Virus record (IMG/VR): IMGVR_UViG_3300002835_000369
Coordinates: 1-43,701 of that record
From: a virus
Strand: one strand, 5' to 3'
DNA length: 43,701 bases
The notes beneath the pieces were generated by a model. It searched no databases. It was given only the letters and a program-made list of their open reading frames with translations, and was not told where the DNA came from. The position numbers and the translations under genes were made by a program. This document shows positions 1-7,385 of this stretch, one piece after another (positions within the stretch are counted from its first letter, which is position 1; each line of letters begins with the position of its first letter).

Positions 1-327
1 TGGGGATTTTACGAAATCCTATTAGACACAAGTTACACTAAAGTAAAACAAATCACCGTAAACCCTGGACATCGTTTGTCTTACCAATACCATAATCAGA
101 GAAAAGAATATTGGACAATAGTTCAAGGTTCTGCAACAATAATCTTAGATGATGAAAAAGTTTTCAGATATCAAGGAGAGTCAATTCACATTCCACTTGG
201 TGCAAAACACCGAATTATGAATGAGGAAGAATCTCCGTTAGTCTTTATTGAAGTACAAGTTGGTGAATACTTTGGTGAAGATGATATCGTTAGATTAGAT
301 GACGATTATGGTAGGGAAGATTCTTAA
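1..327 (+). CDS. Cupin, mannose-6-phosphate isomerase type II-like, 5' truncated
   Basis: The reading frame is open from base 1, so the N-terminus lies outside the window; no in-window start is needed. The visible 108 residues begin WGFYEILLD and carry the cupin signature seen in the C-terminal domain of bifunctional mannose-6-phosphate isomerase / mannose-1-phosphate guanylyltransferase proteins: PGHRLSYQYHNQRKEYW, VQGSATIILD, IPLGAKHRI and IEVQVGEYFGEDDI. The family isomerises mannose-6-phosphate and fructose-6-phosphate using a metal held by cupin histidines. Stand-alone short cupins of this kind can also act on other sugars, so the substrate is not certain. The stop overlaps the 3' end of the convergent gene at 324-935. 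Confidence 0.8.
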   Translation, partial: WGFYEILLDTSYTKVKQITVNPGHRLSYQYHNQRKEYWTIVQGSATIILDDEKVFRYQGESIHIPLGAKHRIMNEEESPLVFIEVQVGEYFGEDDIVRLDDDYGREDS

Positions 328-935
328 TCGAATGTCATATAGAGTTGGACTATTTTGCTGGCAAATTTTTCAGCCAAATGGTTCACTCTACTCATGTCTT
401 CCATATCTAAATTTTTAGATATCATATATTTCATAAGTCCTTGAACTAACTTGTCTTTGGATTTGTCTGCCATTTCTAAAACTTCCTGAAATGCTTCATT
501 ATCTTCTTGATTTTCTCCGTGGTACCTATCAATCCATTCTTTACCTGAATATAAAAATGGATGGGATTGGAACATATTTACAACACTTGATTCTCTAAGT
601 TTATATAAAAACTCTCTAAAAAATCTCCAATCAAAGTTTTCAAAGATTTCAGGGTTTTTGGAAAAATAATCATAGTGACGGTCACCTGTAGTTACGTCCT
701 CTTGAACTCTCTCTTTTGGTTTTTTCCACGCATCTGTAGATGAAACTAAAGCTAACGTACTTCCGTTATCCCAATTTACTTCAATAATCAATTCATCACC
801 CTTTGGCTCAAATGGGTCTCTACTTATTCTTCTTACAGTACCTTCAGTACCAGGAGGAACGCCTGTTTCACCATCCATGTGGTAACAAACTACTCTATCC
901 CCTTCTTTTAATGTTGGATTTAATTCACCTTTCAT
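324..935 (-). CDS. Phage protein with N-terminal SH3/KOW-like segment
   Basis: 203 residues. Residues about 8-70 (EGDRVVCYHMDGETGVPPG, GTEGTVRRIS, VNWDNGSTLALV) look like a small beta-barrel of the SH3/KOW type with the usual glycine turns. The rest is charged and helical and I do not recognise it. There is no signal peptide and no N-terminal tag. The start is fixed by the phage promoter motif ending 3 bases before the ATG. It diverges from the gene at 969 and its last four bases overlap the convergent cupin. Confidence 0.7.
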   Translation of the reverse strand: MKGELNPTLKEGDRVVCYHMDGETGVPPGTEGTVRRISRDPFEPKGDELIIEVNWDNGSTLALVSSTDAWKKPKERVQEDVTTGDRHYDYFSKNPEIFENFDWRFFREFLYKLRESSVVNMFQSHPFLYSGKEWIDRYHGENQEDNEAFQEVLEMADKSKDKLVQGLMKYMISKNLDMEDMSRVNHLAEKFASKIVQLYMTFD

Positions 936-938
936 AAC

Positions 939-946
939 AATAAATA
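939..946 (-). promoter_or_regulatory. Phage-type TATTTATT promoter motif
   Basis: On the minus strand this reads TATTTATT followed by GTT and the ATG of the gene ending at 324. With the mirror copy at 956-963 it makes a compact divergent promoter pair. Confidence 0.6.
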
Positions 947-955
947 TATGTTGTA

Positions 956-963
956 TATTTATT
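956..963 (+). promoter_or_regulatory. Phage-type TATTTATT promoter motif
   Basis: TATTTATT followed by GTTGT and the ATG at 969. Its position decides the start of that gene (969 rather than 948, which would lie upstream of the motif). Confidence 0.6.
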
Positions 964-968
964 GTTGT

Positions 969-1589
969 ATGGATTTTCTAATTAATGAATCTCAACTGAG
1001 AGCGATTTTACAGGAACAGGATGAATCAAGAATGAATGGGTACATGAAAACCATGTATTCTTTCACCAAAAATCTTGTAAACAGAGCTGGTAAAGTTTAT
1101 GGTCTTAACGTAAAAATGTTATTAACGTGGGGTACCGCTGTTGGTGGATTAGTAATGCCTTTAGACCAATTCATTAAGTCAGGTGATTTTAATTTATCCG
1201 ATGACCAAAGATATCTCGTTTTAGCAGGAATTGCCTTTATATTATTTTTTGATAATAAGAAAGGGTTAGTTGATGTTTTAAAAAAAATTAAAGAAGAAGG
1301 TCTTGAAGAAGTTTTTAGAAAAACTTTAAACAAGGGACAAGAGTTGAAGTCGTCATTCAAAGGTTTTCTATCCTCACTAAATGTTAGTGTTGGTAGTTTT
1401 ATGGATACCGTGGCTTACGCCTTTTTAATTCCAATTATTATCGACATTCAAAACATTGCCGAAAGTTCAGTTGACCCTAAAGAGGCTGGATTGTTAATTG
1501 CGGAAAGACTTGTGTCGTCAGGAATTGTTGTTGTAGGGGCTCAGGTCCTATCTCAAGTTATCAGAAAGATAATTCAAAAACTTAAGTAA
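969..1589 (+). CDS. Tagged multi-span membrane protein
   Basis: 206 residues when started at ATG 969, just after the promoter motif; an upstream TTG at 948 would overlap the motif. The N-terminus MDFLINESQLRAILQEQ is the shared tag of this window. Hydrophobic stretches follow: MLLTWGTAVGGLVMPL, YLVLAGIAFILFF, TVAYAFLIPIIIDI and GIVVVGAQVLSQVI, so about four membrane segments separated by a lysine-rich amphipathic middle. I recognise no family. If the tag directs proteins into the virion, this would be a membrane-inserting virion protein; that is inference. Confidence 0.75.
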   Translation: MDFLINESQLRAILQEQDESRMNGYMKTMYSFTKNLVNRAGKVYGLNVKMLLTWGTAVGGLVMPLDQFIKSGDFNLSDDQRYLVLAGIAFILFFDNKKGLVDVLKKIKEEGLEEVFRKTLNKGQELKSSFKGFLSSLNVSVGSFMDTVAYAFLIPIIIDIQNIAESSVDPKEAGLLIAERLVSSGIVVVGAQVLSQVIRKIIQKLK

Positions 1590-2319
1590 ACATTTCGTCA
1601 CTTATATCGGCAACCCATCCTTTTGGAAAAACTTCCATCCCATCGATTTTTCTTATATGCCATAACCCTTCAAGGTACATATCATCAATATTACTTAGGT
1701 CCATTTCATCATTCATTACCGAATACATAATATCATCCACACGACTTCTAAAAGAATCATCATTGTATAAATCATCACTGATTACCCCAGCAATATCGTC
1801 CGCAATTTTTAAGTTAGGTATTACCCTTTTATCGTCGAACTTGAAATTTGATAAGTCAATAAAGAAATACAAGTGAATATATACATCGTCTTGTCTGTAA
1901 AATTCTCTATCGTCTCTTGTCCAATGAACATCAAACGATAAAACATTTTTATTATTAGTTATAATGTCAGCACTTTTTATCTGTTTTCTTAATTGATATA
2001 AAAGTTGATTTTGTTTTTCAGGACTAATATAGATTCCATCTTTGGCAGGTTCTTTACCGTCAACTAATATATGTTCGGAATACGAAAAAGATGAACCAAT
2101 GTACCCCCAAATATTATCAAGGATTTTATGGATTCCGTTACTAAAAACCGCAGTTGCGTATGATTGTCCTTTTTTAGGTAAAATAACATTTACTGTAAGG
2201 TTAAAGGCCCCATCAAATTCTTTGTCTTCCTCAACACTAACAAATTGATATTCGTAACCATCTTCAAAAAATGATTGACTCATCAACACCTTTTTCGCTA
2301 TTTTGGATAGATTAGACAT
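1582..2319 (-). CDS. Phage protein of unknown function
   Basis: 245 residues, acidic, with alternating short beta strands (YEYQFVSVEED, LTVNVILPKKG, LSFDVHWTRDDREFY, DDVYIHLYFFIDL). The N-terminus MSNLSKIAKKVLMSQ resembles a degenerate form of the shared tag without the TES core. The start overlaps the stop of the upstream gene (2312-3295) by eight bases, so the two are translationally coupled. The 3' end overlaps the convergent gene ending at 1589. Confidence 0.65.
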   Translation of the reverse strand: MSNLSKIAKKVLMSQSFFEDGYEYQFVSVEEDKEFDGAFNLTVNVILPKKGQSYATAVFSNGIHKILDNIWGYIGSSFSYSEHILVDGKEPAKDGIYISPEKQNQLLYQLRKQIKSADIITNNKNVLSFDVHWTRDDREFYRQDDVYIHLYFFIDLSNFKFDDKRVIPNLKIADDIAGVISDDLYNDDSFRSRVDDIMYSVMNDEMDLSNIDDMYLEGLWHIRKIDGMEVFPKGWVADISDEMFT

Positions 2320-3295
2320 TCTTGTTAAGGATTTTTTGAATTACTTTTTCTTTTTGAGACGGATTCAATCTATGTTTATGGGGGTTTTTCTCAAACCACC
2401 CTCTAACCAAAGTTTCAAAATCTAATTTTGTTGTTTTAGATTTTTTATTAAATCCTGCTCTTTGAGCCTCTAACTCATGTTGTTGTGTATAATATTTTTC
2501 AGGGCTTTTAGGTTCCTTTTTAGGAAAATGGTAACCATCGTCATGTTGTCTCACATGTTCTAATTCATGTCGGACAACTTCGTTCAATTCGTGAGTTAAT
2601 TCTTCTAAAACAGAATATCCCGCTTTTGGGTTTGATATTATTGTGATAATCATATCACCATCATCGTATCGTAATTCAGCATCCACATCAATAGTATCCA
2701 CCTCATCACTTAATTCTAAATTCAATTTAATGGCAAATCCGTCAAACCCTGGATAATTATAAACCATATCGTCAACACCCATATCCTCAGGTAATGAAAA
2801 TTCACCAACTCTTTGGTATTTGAAAAATTTAACGACATCTTGTACTAATTTTCTGGTGAGTTTGTCTAATTCTCCCTCAACTATTAATGATTCGTTCATT
2901 TTTTTTGGTTCCACTTCATTTATTACTTTAGTACATATAACCTTTTTATCTACACCAAAATATTGTAAAAAATTCTCTAATTTAGAATTCATTACCCATC
3001 TAAGATTTGCGTATTCTTGACCAGTTGTGTTAATTGGTACGTTTCTACCATAAATGTCCCCATACATATTACTCCATACGTCTGAAGTTTCATTTGTTGG
3101 GAGAATGTAGAGAGTGTACTCAACATGAGGTGTTTTATCTCCAATAGAAATGTATTCCTTAACCCCCGTTAATTTTACCTTAACGTTTGTTGGTATTCTA
3201 TAATCCTCATCATGTGTTGGTTGTAAATAAACCTCAAAAGTATGAGTATCTAAAAATTGGTTAATCCTTTCTATTGGGAAATCTATCATGTTCAT
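2312..3295 (-). CDS. HExxH metallopeptidase-like protein with internal tag
   Basis: 327 residues. The C-terminal third carries VVRHELEHVRQH (HELEH at about 243-247) and a later HELEAQRAGF, a likely zinc site with H243, H247 and a downstream glutamate as in gluzincins. Residues 132-160 (KMNESLIVEGELDKLTRKLV) look like an internal copy of the shared tag and include IVE-G, which matches a T4 gp21-type cleavage site. Residues 1-130 are an unassigned beta-rich region. The protein could be a protease or a structural relic; the substrate is unknown. It is the first gene of a two-gene unit with 1582-2319. Confidence 0.65.
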   Translation of the reverse strand: MNMIDFPIERINQFLDTHTFEVYLQPTHDEDYRIPTNVKVKLTGVKEYISIGDKTPHVEYTLYILPTNETSDVWSNMYGDIYGRNVPINTTGQEYANLRWVMNSKLENFLQYFGVDKKVICTKVINEVEPKKMNESLIVEGELDKLTRKLVQDVVKFFKYQRVGEFSLPEDMGVDDMVYNYPGFDGFAIKLNLELSDEVDTIDVDAELRYDDGDMIITIISNPKAGYSVLEELTHELNEVVRHELEHVRQHDDGYHFPKKEPKSPEKYYTQQHELEAQRAGFNKKSKTTKLDFETLVRGWFEKNPHKHRLNPSQKEKVIQKILNKNV

Positions 3296-3299
3296 TAAC

Positions 3300-3307
3300 T
3301 ATAAATA
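3300..3307 (-). promoter_or_regulatory. Phage-type TATTTATA promoter motif
   Basis: Minus-strand AGTATTTATAGTTA directly before the ATG at 3295, immediately after the stop of the upstream gene. Confidence 0.6.
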
Positions 3308-3736
3308 CTATCGAAATGGGATTGATAATCCCATACCATAATTTATTCCATTCATATAGTTAACCCCTAAAGTAAAGTCAGGCCCCCTTTCAACATTTAA
3401 TAGAATTCTAAGGGGATAAATTTTAACCCAAACATCTGGTTTGAACTCGGTATTCTGTATAAAACTTTCCAAAAATACACCGCCCATGACCGATACTTTA
3501 TTTTTATAAGTAAGACTTATTCCCGCACGATTAATTCTTGACTGAGGAGTTGTATACATATATGGTTGTGGGAACGATGTGGTGATATAACCACCCATAT
3601 AAAATCCAAGACCACTGTAGTTGTTATTATATGTCACAACAAGACTCTTATCGTTTGGAACATACATCACATCTGAGGTTTGCCCGTACACTACGGAACA
3701 AACTAAAATTAAAAATAAAGTAATAGTTGTTTTCAT
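3308..3736 (-). CDS. Exported small beta-barrel-like protein
   Basis: 142 residues. A signal peptide (MKTTITLFLILVCSVVYGQ) ends in the GQ junction common in Bacteroidota. The mature part alternates short aromatic strands (LVVTYNNNYSGLGFYMGG, AGISLTYKNKVSVMGGVF, TLGVNYMNGINYGMGLSIP) and ends in Phe-Arg, as expected for a small outer-membrane barrel or a periplasmic barrel-like protein. No enzyme motif is present. A phage-encoded outer-surface protein might alter receptors or help lysis; that is inference. A host-type TATATTTG box lies 4 bases before the ATG. Confidence 0.7.
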   Translation of the reverse strand: MKTTITLFLILVCSVVYGQTSDVMYVPNDKSLVVTYNNNYSGLGFYMGGYITTSFPQPYMYTTPQSRINRAGISLTYKNKVSVMGGVFLESFIQNTEFKPDVWVKIYPLRILLNVERGPDFTLGVNYMNGINYGMGLSIPFR

Positions 3737-3740
3737 GAGA

Positions 3741-3748
3741 CAAATATA
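3741..3748 (-). promoter_or_regulatory. Host-type -7 box TATATTTG
   Basis: Minus-strand TATATTTG, then TCTC and the ATG at 3736. No TTTG is found 19-20 bases upstream. The 4-base gap to the ATG implies a very short or absent leader. Confidence 0.5.
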
Positions 3749-3749
3749 C

Positions 3750-3757
3750 TACTTTTG
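3750..3757 (+). promoter_or_regulatory. Possible host-type -7 box TACTTTTG
   Basis: TACTTTTG fits TAnnTTTG and lies 34 bases before the ATG at 3792, back to back with the minus-strand box at 3741-3748. No clear -33 element. Confidence 0.3.
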
Positions 3758-3791
3758 TGTCAATATAAAAAGAGTATTAAAACAAACACAT

Positions 3792-4004
3792 ATGAACGAA
3801 AAATTGATTACCATGTTGAAACTATCTGCAGAGTCAGATAAAGCAAAAGCATTATTAACTTTAGACCTTTTGGGAAACAGAGCTGTTGGTATTGGTGACC
3901 ACTCAACTAAAGACTTCTACAGCAACGCTGAAGAAGCACTACAAATGTTGGTAGACGCTGAAGACAGATTAAAGGTTATTGAGAAGTATTTTGGTGGAAA
4001 ATAA
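3792..4004 (+). CDS. Small helical phage protein
   Basis: 70 residues from ATG 3792 (MNEKLITMLKLSAESDKAK). Longer in-frame starts would run back through the divergent promoter region and are not credible. It is predicted to be almost entirely helical (ALLTLDLL, NAEEALQMLVDAEDRLKVIEKYF). No family recognised. The stop lies five bases before the tRNA-like RNA at 4010, so both may be on one transcript ending at the terminator at 4192-4222. Confidence 0.7.
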   Translation: MNEKLITMLKLSAESDKAKALLTLDLLGNRAVGIGDHSTKDFYSNAEEALQMLVDAEDRLKVIEKYFGGK

Positions 4005-4009
4005 TTACA

Positions 4010-4179
4010 CTGTAGAGTGTTGGAATAGGTTTAGGTAATGCTGGCCGTGGCATACAAGCCCTCCTGTCTCGGGGGTGAGGACCAAGAAATAGATTGATAA
4101 TATGGGGTAGACCACCAGCTTGCAAGCGTTGTGTTATCAATTGAATCTCCTCGTGGTGGTTCGAATCCATCCTCTACAG
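4010..4179 (+). ncRNA. Structured RNA closed by a tRNA-like acceptor and T arm
   Basis: CTGTAGAG at 4010-4017 pairs perfectly with CTCTACAG at 4172-4179. Immediately inside the 3' strand is a textbook T arm: GGTGG (4155-4159), TTCGAAT loop, CCATC (4167-4171). The 5' side continues TGTTGGAATAGGTTTAGG, like a D arm, where TTGG could pair with CCAA near 4082. A second strong stem is ATTGATAA (4093-4100) with TTATCAAT (4134-4141); further hairpins include ATGCT/GGCAT near 4040-4055. At 170 nt it is about twice tRNA length. It could be an intron-bearing or heavily expanded tRNA or a new ncRNA. It lacks a G-U pair at acceptor position 3, so a classical alanine-charged tmRNA is unlikely. No CCA is encoded; the bases after the stem are CCTC. 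Confidence 0.55.
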
Positions 4180-4191
4180 CCTCAAGTTATT

Positions 4192-4222
4192 AACATCCCG
4201 TAAATTCGGGATGTTTTTTTTT
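4192..4222 (+). terminator. Rho-independent terminator
   Basis: AACATCCCG pairs with CGGGATGTT around a TAAATT loop, followed by a run of nine T. It ends the transcript containing the tRNA-like RNA. Confidence 0.85.
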
Positions 4223-4269
4223 GACTATTATTTTTTATTTACCTAAAATTATAAAAAACATTAGAACTT

Positions 4270-5313
4270 ATGTCTCGAATAGATGAATTAAAAAAACAGT
4301 TCCCTGAACTAAACATGACTATGTTCGATTTATTTAAAAGAATCGACACCTCAAGCAGTTATAAATATTTTCCATTATTATGTAAGGTATTTGGTAAAAG
4401 ATTTAATATGTTAGACCAATACGAGAACAATAAGGTAAAGAAGGATATTGCAAAATTAGAAATCCATGAAAACTTACTTAGTAGAGGAATCGCTACTGAC
4501 GGATTAACAGAAAATGAACTGTATTACTTACATTACATTACAGATTATTTCAATAATGATAATTATTTCACAGTGAAAGATTTCATGCGTTACATGGAAA
4601 AAAATCAAATTGAAAATAAAGATGTTACATCTTATTCAACGATTGATGATTTAAGGGCGGCAATTACTTTGGCAAGTATTAAGGAATTAACTAAGGAACT
4701 TGAGGGTCAGGTAGTTAAAGAATATGAAGATGATAAATGGTTAGTGGTTAGACCTTTAACATTCCAATCGTCTTCTAAGTATGGTGCAACCACAAGATGG
4801 TGTACCACTTACCAAAAAGAAAAACAATATTTTGAGAAATATTGGCAATATGGAATCTTGGTTTACTTCATCAACAAAGTAACTGGATACAAATTCGCAG
4901 GATATAAATCATTAAGAGATGGTGATGAGTTAAGTTTTTGGAATGCCGAAGACCGTAGAATTGATTACTTAGATGTGGATGCTGACGATTATTTATTCCC
5001 TATTGTTAGAAGAATTCTTAGTTCCAATAAAACAAATAAAGAATTATGTTCAACTGAAATTCAAAACCAAGTTATGTCAGAATGTGGATATAACGTTTTA
5101 AAAATGTCAGCTCCTGAACCAATGATGGATATGGGTGAGGAAATAGGTGAGATGGAAGTTCGTGAACCTCGGTACATGGGTGAAGCTATGATGGGTTTCG
5201 AAGAACAAATACGAGAAGAAATTGACCGTAATGTTGTAAGACAATTAAGGGAGGTTGTAAGAGAACACTATCCTGAGGATTTAATCTCAGAAACAATGCC
5301 GATGAGAGCCTAA
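4270..5313 (+). CDS. Phage protein with WCTT motif domain
   Basis: 347 residues. The N-terminal half is helical and charged. The middle carries a compact conserved-looking motif, GATTRWCTTYQKEK, then YFEKYWQYGILVYFINK and YKFAGYK, about residues 172-225. This W-C-T/x-F-x-x-Y-x-x-x-G-x-L-x-Y-F-I pattern is, as far as I recall, found in uncharacterised proteins of large phages, with no assigned activity. The C-terminal 80 residues are Met/Glu-rich (EPMMDMGEEIGEMEVREP) and end EDLISETMPMRA. There is no signal peptide. The upstream region contains only A/T-rich sequence; the terminator after the gene is clear. Confidence 0.7.
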   Translation: MSRIDELKKQFPELNMTMFDLFKRIDTSSSYKYFPLLCKVFGKRFNMLDQYENNKVKKDIAKLEIHENLLSRGIATDGLTENELYYLHYITDYFNNDNYFTVKDFMRYMEKNQIENKDVTSYSTIDDLRAAITLASIKELTKELEGQVVKEYEDDKWLVVRPLTFQSSSKYGATTRWCTTYQKEKQYFEKYWQYGILVYFINKVTGYKFAGYKSLRDGDELSFWNAEDRRIDYLDVDADDYLFPIVRRILSSNKTNKELCSTEIQNQVMSECGYNVLKMSAPEPMMDMGEEIGEMEVREPRYMGEAMMGFEEQIREEIDRNVVRQLREVVREHYPEDLISETMPMRA

Positions 5314-5320
5314 AATAACA

Positions 5321-5346
5321 AACCCACCTTTATGGTGGGTTTTTTT
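5321..5346 (+). terminator. Rho-independent terminator
   Basis: AACCCACC, loop TTTAT, GGTGGGTT, then T7. Terminates the gene ending at 5313. Confidence 0.85.
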
Positions 5347-5352
5347 ATTCTA

Positions 5353-5407
5353 TGCCAAACAAATTTTGAAATTATAATTTGTTCGGCATTTAACAATTTG
5401 TTTGGCA
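5353..5407. repeat. Three-copy inverted/direct repeat with alternative pairings
   Basis: TGCCAAACAAATT (5353-5365) is followed by two inverse copies: AATTTGTTCGGCA (5376-5388, one mismatch) and AATTTGTTTGGCA (5395-5407, exact). The first arm can pair with either copy, giving two mutually exclusive hairpins. It lies between the convergent genes ending at 5313 and 5421, so it may act as a minus-strand 3' stabiliser or terminator, though no long T run follows. Confidence 0.6.
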
Positions 5408-5420
5408 CGGATAAACCTTA

Positions 5421-5714
5421 TTAAAATAAAGGTCTTTTGTTCCAATAAATGCGGAGGTCTTTGTCAACACCTAACATTTTGAAAAAACTTGAAATGTCTG
5501 AATTAACTACATTTATAAAACTACCTTTAGACCAATCAGGGTCTATGTCTAAGAAAAAGGCAACTCTATTAGGGTTTGCCTCACCATATCGTACTTTGTG
5601 AACCGTAATCTTTATTGGTTCGTCATCTTCACCAACTAATTCATCATTAATTTTAGGTTCAATAACATCATCAATATAAGTTTGTAAGTATTTTTCAATT
5701 TTACCTGAATCCAT
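5421..5714 (-). CDS. Small phage protein of unknown function
   Basis: 97 residues. The N-terminus (MDSGKIEKYLQTYIDDVIEP) is helical; then IKITVHKVRYGEANPNRVAF and FFLDIDP suggest a small alpha/beta domain. The end (ISSFFKMLGVDKDLRIYW) recalls the FKxWFxxxxxLPVxxI ending of the paralogous small proteins at 32002 and 42965. It starts two bases after the stop of the gene at 5717-6259, so the two are coupled. Confidence 0.65.
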   Translation of the reverse strand: MDSGKIEKYLQTYIDDVIEPKINDELVGEDDEPIKITVHKVRYGEANPNRVAFFLDIDPDWSKGSFINVVNSDISSFFKMLGVDKDLRIYWNKRPLF

Positions 5715-5716
5715 TA

Positions 5717-6259
5717 TTAAGAATTTGAAGAAGAAAGACCTAATTGTTTAGAGTATTTTCCAATATTACAAGACCAATATCCTGCGGTTGTTCTGTCTGT
5801 TTTTTGAAGACAATTACTACTTTCTTTAATCACTAATTTAGACTCACCAAAAGTTACTTTTTTAAGACCTCCTGTTTTACTCTTAGTGTAGACCGCAAAT
5901 TTCTTATGTCCTCTTGGAGTTTTCGATTCCGTTAAAGTATCCTCTTCAGTCTCGTTAATATAAGGTGCATCCAAATAGATGTATTGTTTACCAATTTTAA
6001 CTTTCTTACCCAAATCAGATTCAACCATTAATTTGTCTTTGTAATTTAAATCGATTTTACCCTCATTATAAAGGTCTCTAACTTCATTAACTAAATTAAA
6101 ATAACCTTCAGAGTAAACTCTAAAAACATTATTAGTTAATGACATATCGTTTTCAATGTGATATTGTAAAGCATCGGAAACTTCAACATTTTCTTTTAAT
6201 ATTAAAGATTTGTTTAAATGGTTTCCCAACGTTTCTTTTATCAATTGTTTTAAACTCAT
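5717..6259 (-). CDS. Phage protein of unknown function, tag-like N-terminus
   Basis: 180 residues starting MSLKQLIKETLGNHLNKSLILKE; IKE and ILKE fit the (I/L)-x-E pattern of the tagged proteins. The C-terminus is lysine-rich and cysteine-bearing (ESSNCLQKTDRTTAGYWSCN). It lies four bases downstream of the PPK2 gene stop and is probably translated from the same message. Confidence 0.65.
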   Translation of the reverse strand: MSLKQLIKETLGNHLNKSLILKENVEVSDALQYHIENDMSLTNNVFRVYSEGYFNLVNEVRDLYNEGKIDLNYKDKLMVESDLGKKVKIGKQYIYLDAPYINETEEDTLTESKTPRGHKKFAVYTKSKTGGLKKVTFGESKLVIKESSNCLQKTDRTTAGYWSCNIGKYSKQLGLSSSNS

Positions 6260-6263
6260 AATA

Positions 6264-7355
6264 TTATGGCTTTAATATTGCTAATGCCTCAGGGTAATCT
6301 TTATCTAACACTTTTTCGTCTTTACCTTCATACGGTATGTTTTGCAAAACATATCTAATAGCATTTAACCCTGAAACTCTTTTATCTTCGGCATCAACAA
6401 TAACCCACGGGTTATTAACGGATGAAGTTTTATCAAATAATTTTTCTTTAAATTCGGTAAATCTATCCCAAAGGTCTTGCATTTTAGAATCATTAGGTGA
6501 GTATTTCCAATATTTTAAAGGTGATTGTTGTCTAATATCAAATCTTCTTTTTTGAGTGTCTTTATCAATTGAAAACCATAGTTTAAATAAGTAATCTCCT
6601 TCTTTAACTAAATCGTTTTCAAAATCTTCAACATTTTCCATAAAGTCTTCATATTCTTCTACAGACCCGTATCCCATCACTGGTTCAATTAAACCTCTAT
6701 TATACCAACTTCTATCAAATAAGTTAATCATACCTGATTTAATTTGGTTTCTATATCTTCCCCACCAATCTTTTCTATCTTCAGGAGTAGGAACCCCTAA
6801 TGCAATAACATTATAATATCTTGGGTTTAAATTTTCGACAAACTTTTTAATTGTTGACCCTTTACCCGCAGAATCTCTACCTTCAAATACGATTATAACT
6901 GTCTTGTCCGTTTTCTTTAACCATTCTTGGAGTTTTAATAACTCAACCTGCATTTCATAAAGTTCTTTTCTAAAAACTTTCTTTGGTATTATTGACGGCT
7001 CTTCAAATTCGTAATCTTCACTTTCAGGTTCTGTACCGTAACCACTACGTTCTCTGTATTTTAAAGAATTTATAATCTTTCCAAGATAGTCAACTACATT
7101 TTTTTTCTTATCACCTTTTTTCAATAAGATTTTTCTTAACCCTCTTTCTAATAGTCCGAAATCAATAATTTGGTTTTTAGATAAAACAGTAATTTCCATT
7201 AACATTTTTTCAATGGATTTATTGTAAAGTCTCAAGTACTTTAAAATTTCAACTGTTTTACCTAAGTTAATGTTCATTTGAAGATTAGTTTCCTCATCTT
7301 CTTTAATGACACCCATTATACTTTGTATTCTTTCTATTTCGGTTAGGAGCTTCAT
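6264..7355 (-). CDS. ppk2: Polyphosphate kinase 2 family protein with N-terminal tag
   Basis: 363 residues. Residues about 133-350 are a PPK2 domain: Walker A at about 158-168 (EGRDSAGKGST), Walker B and lid region NLFDRSWYNRG at about 211-221, then RFDIRQQSPLKYWKYSPND and the terminal VDAEDKR. PPK2 enzymes transfer phosphate between polyphosphate and nucleoside di- or monophosphates, often regenerating ATP or GTP in the cytoplasm. About 130 residues precede the domain, starting MKLLTEIERIQSIMGVIKEDE, the second form of the shared tag. This extension is much longer than in bacterial single-domain PPK2. It heads an operon with 5717-6259 and 5421-5714. Confidence 0.93.
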   Translation of the reverse strand: MKLLTEIERIQSIMGVIKEDEETNLQMNINLGKTVEILKYLRLYNKSIEKMLMEITVLSKNQIIDFGLLERGLRKILLKKGDKKKNVVDYLGKIINSLKYRERSGYGTEPESEDYEFEEPSIIPKKVFRKELYEMQVELLKLQEWLKKTDKTVIIVFEGRDSAGKGSTIKKFVENLNPRYYNVIALGVPTPEDRKDWWGRYRNQIKSGMINLFDRSWYNRGLIEPVMGYGSVEEYEDFMENVEDFENDLVKEGDYLFKLWFSIDKDTQKRRFDIRQQSPLKYWKYSPNDSKMQDLWDRFTEFKEKLFDKTSSVNNPWVIVDAEDKRVSGLNAIRYVLQNIPYEGKDEKVLDKDYPEALAILKP

Positions 7356-7376
7356 AACACTAAGTGTATTTTTTAT

Positions 7377-7384
7377 TATAAATA
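7377..7384 (-). promoter_or_regulatory. Phage-type TATTTATA promoter motif
   Basis: Minus-strand GTATTTATAATAAAA about 21 bases before the PPK2 ATG at 7355, touching the 3' end of the upstream gene. Confidence 0.6.
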
Positions 7385-7385
7385 C

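Noticed and set aside
4010-4179. Classical tmRNA (ssrA) to go with SmpB
   Set aside because: No G-U at acceptor position 3, no typical 5' GGGG start, no ALAA-type tag ending; kept only as a tRNA-like RNA.
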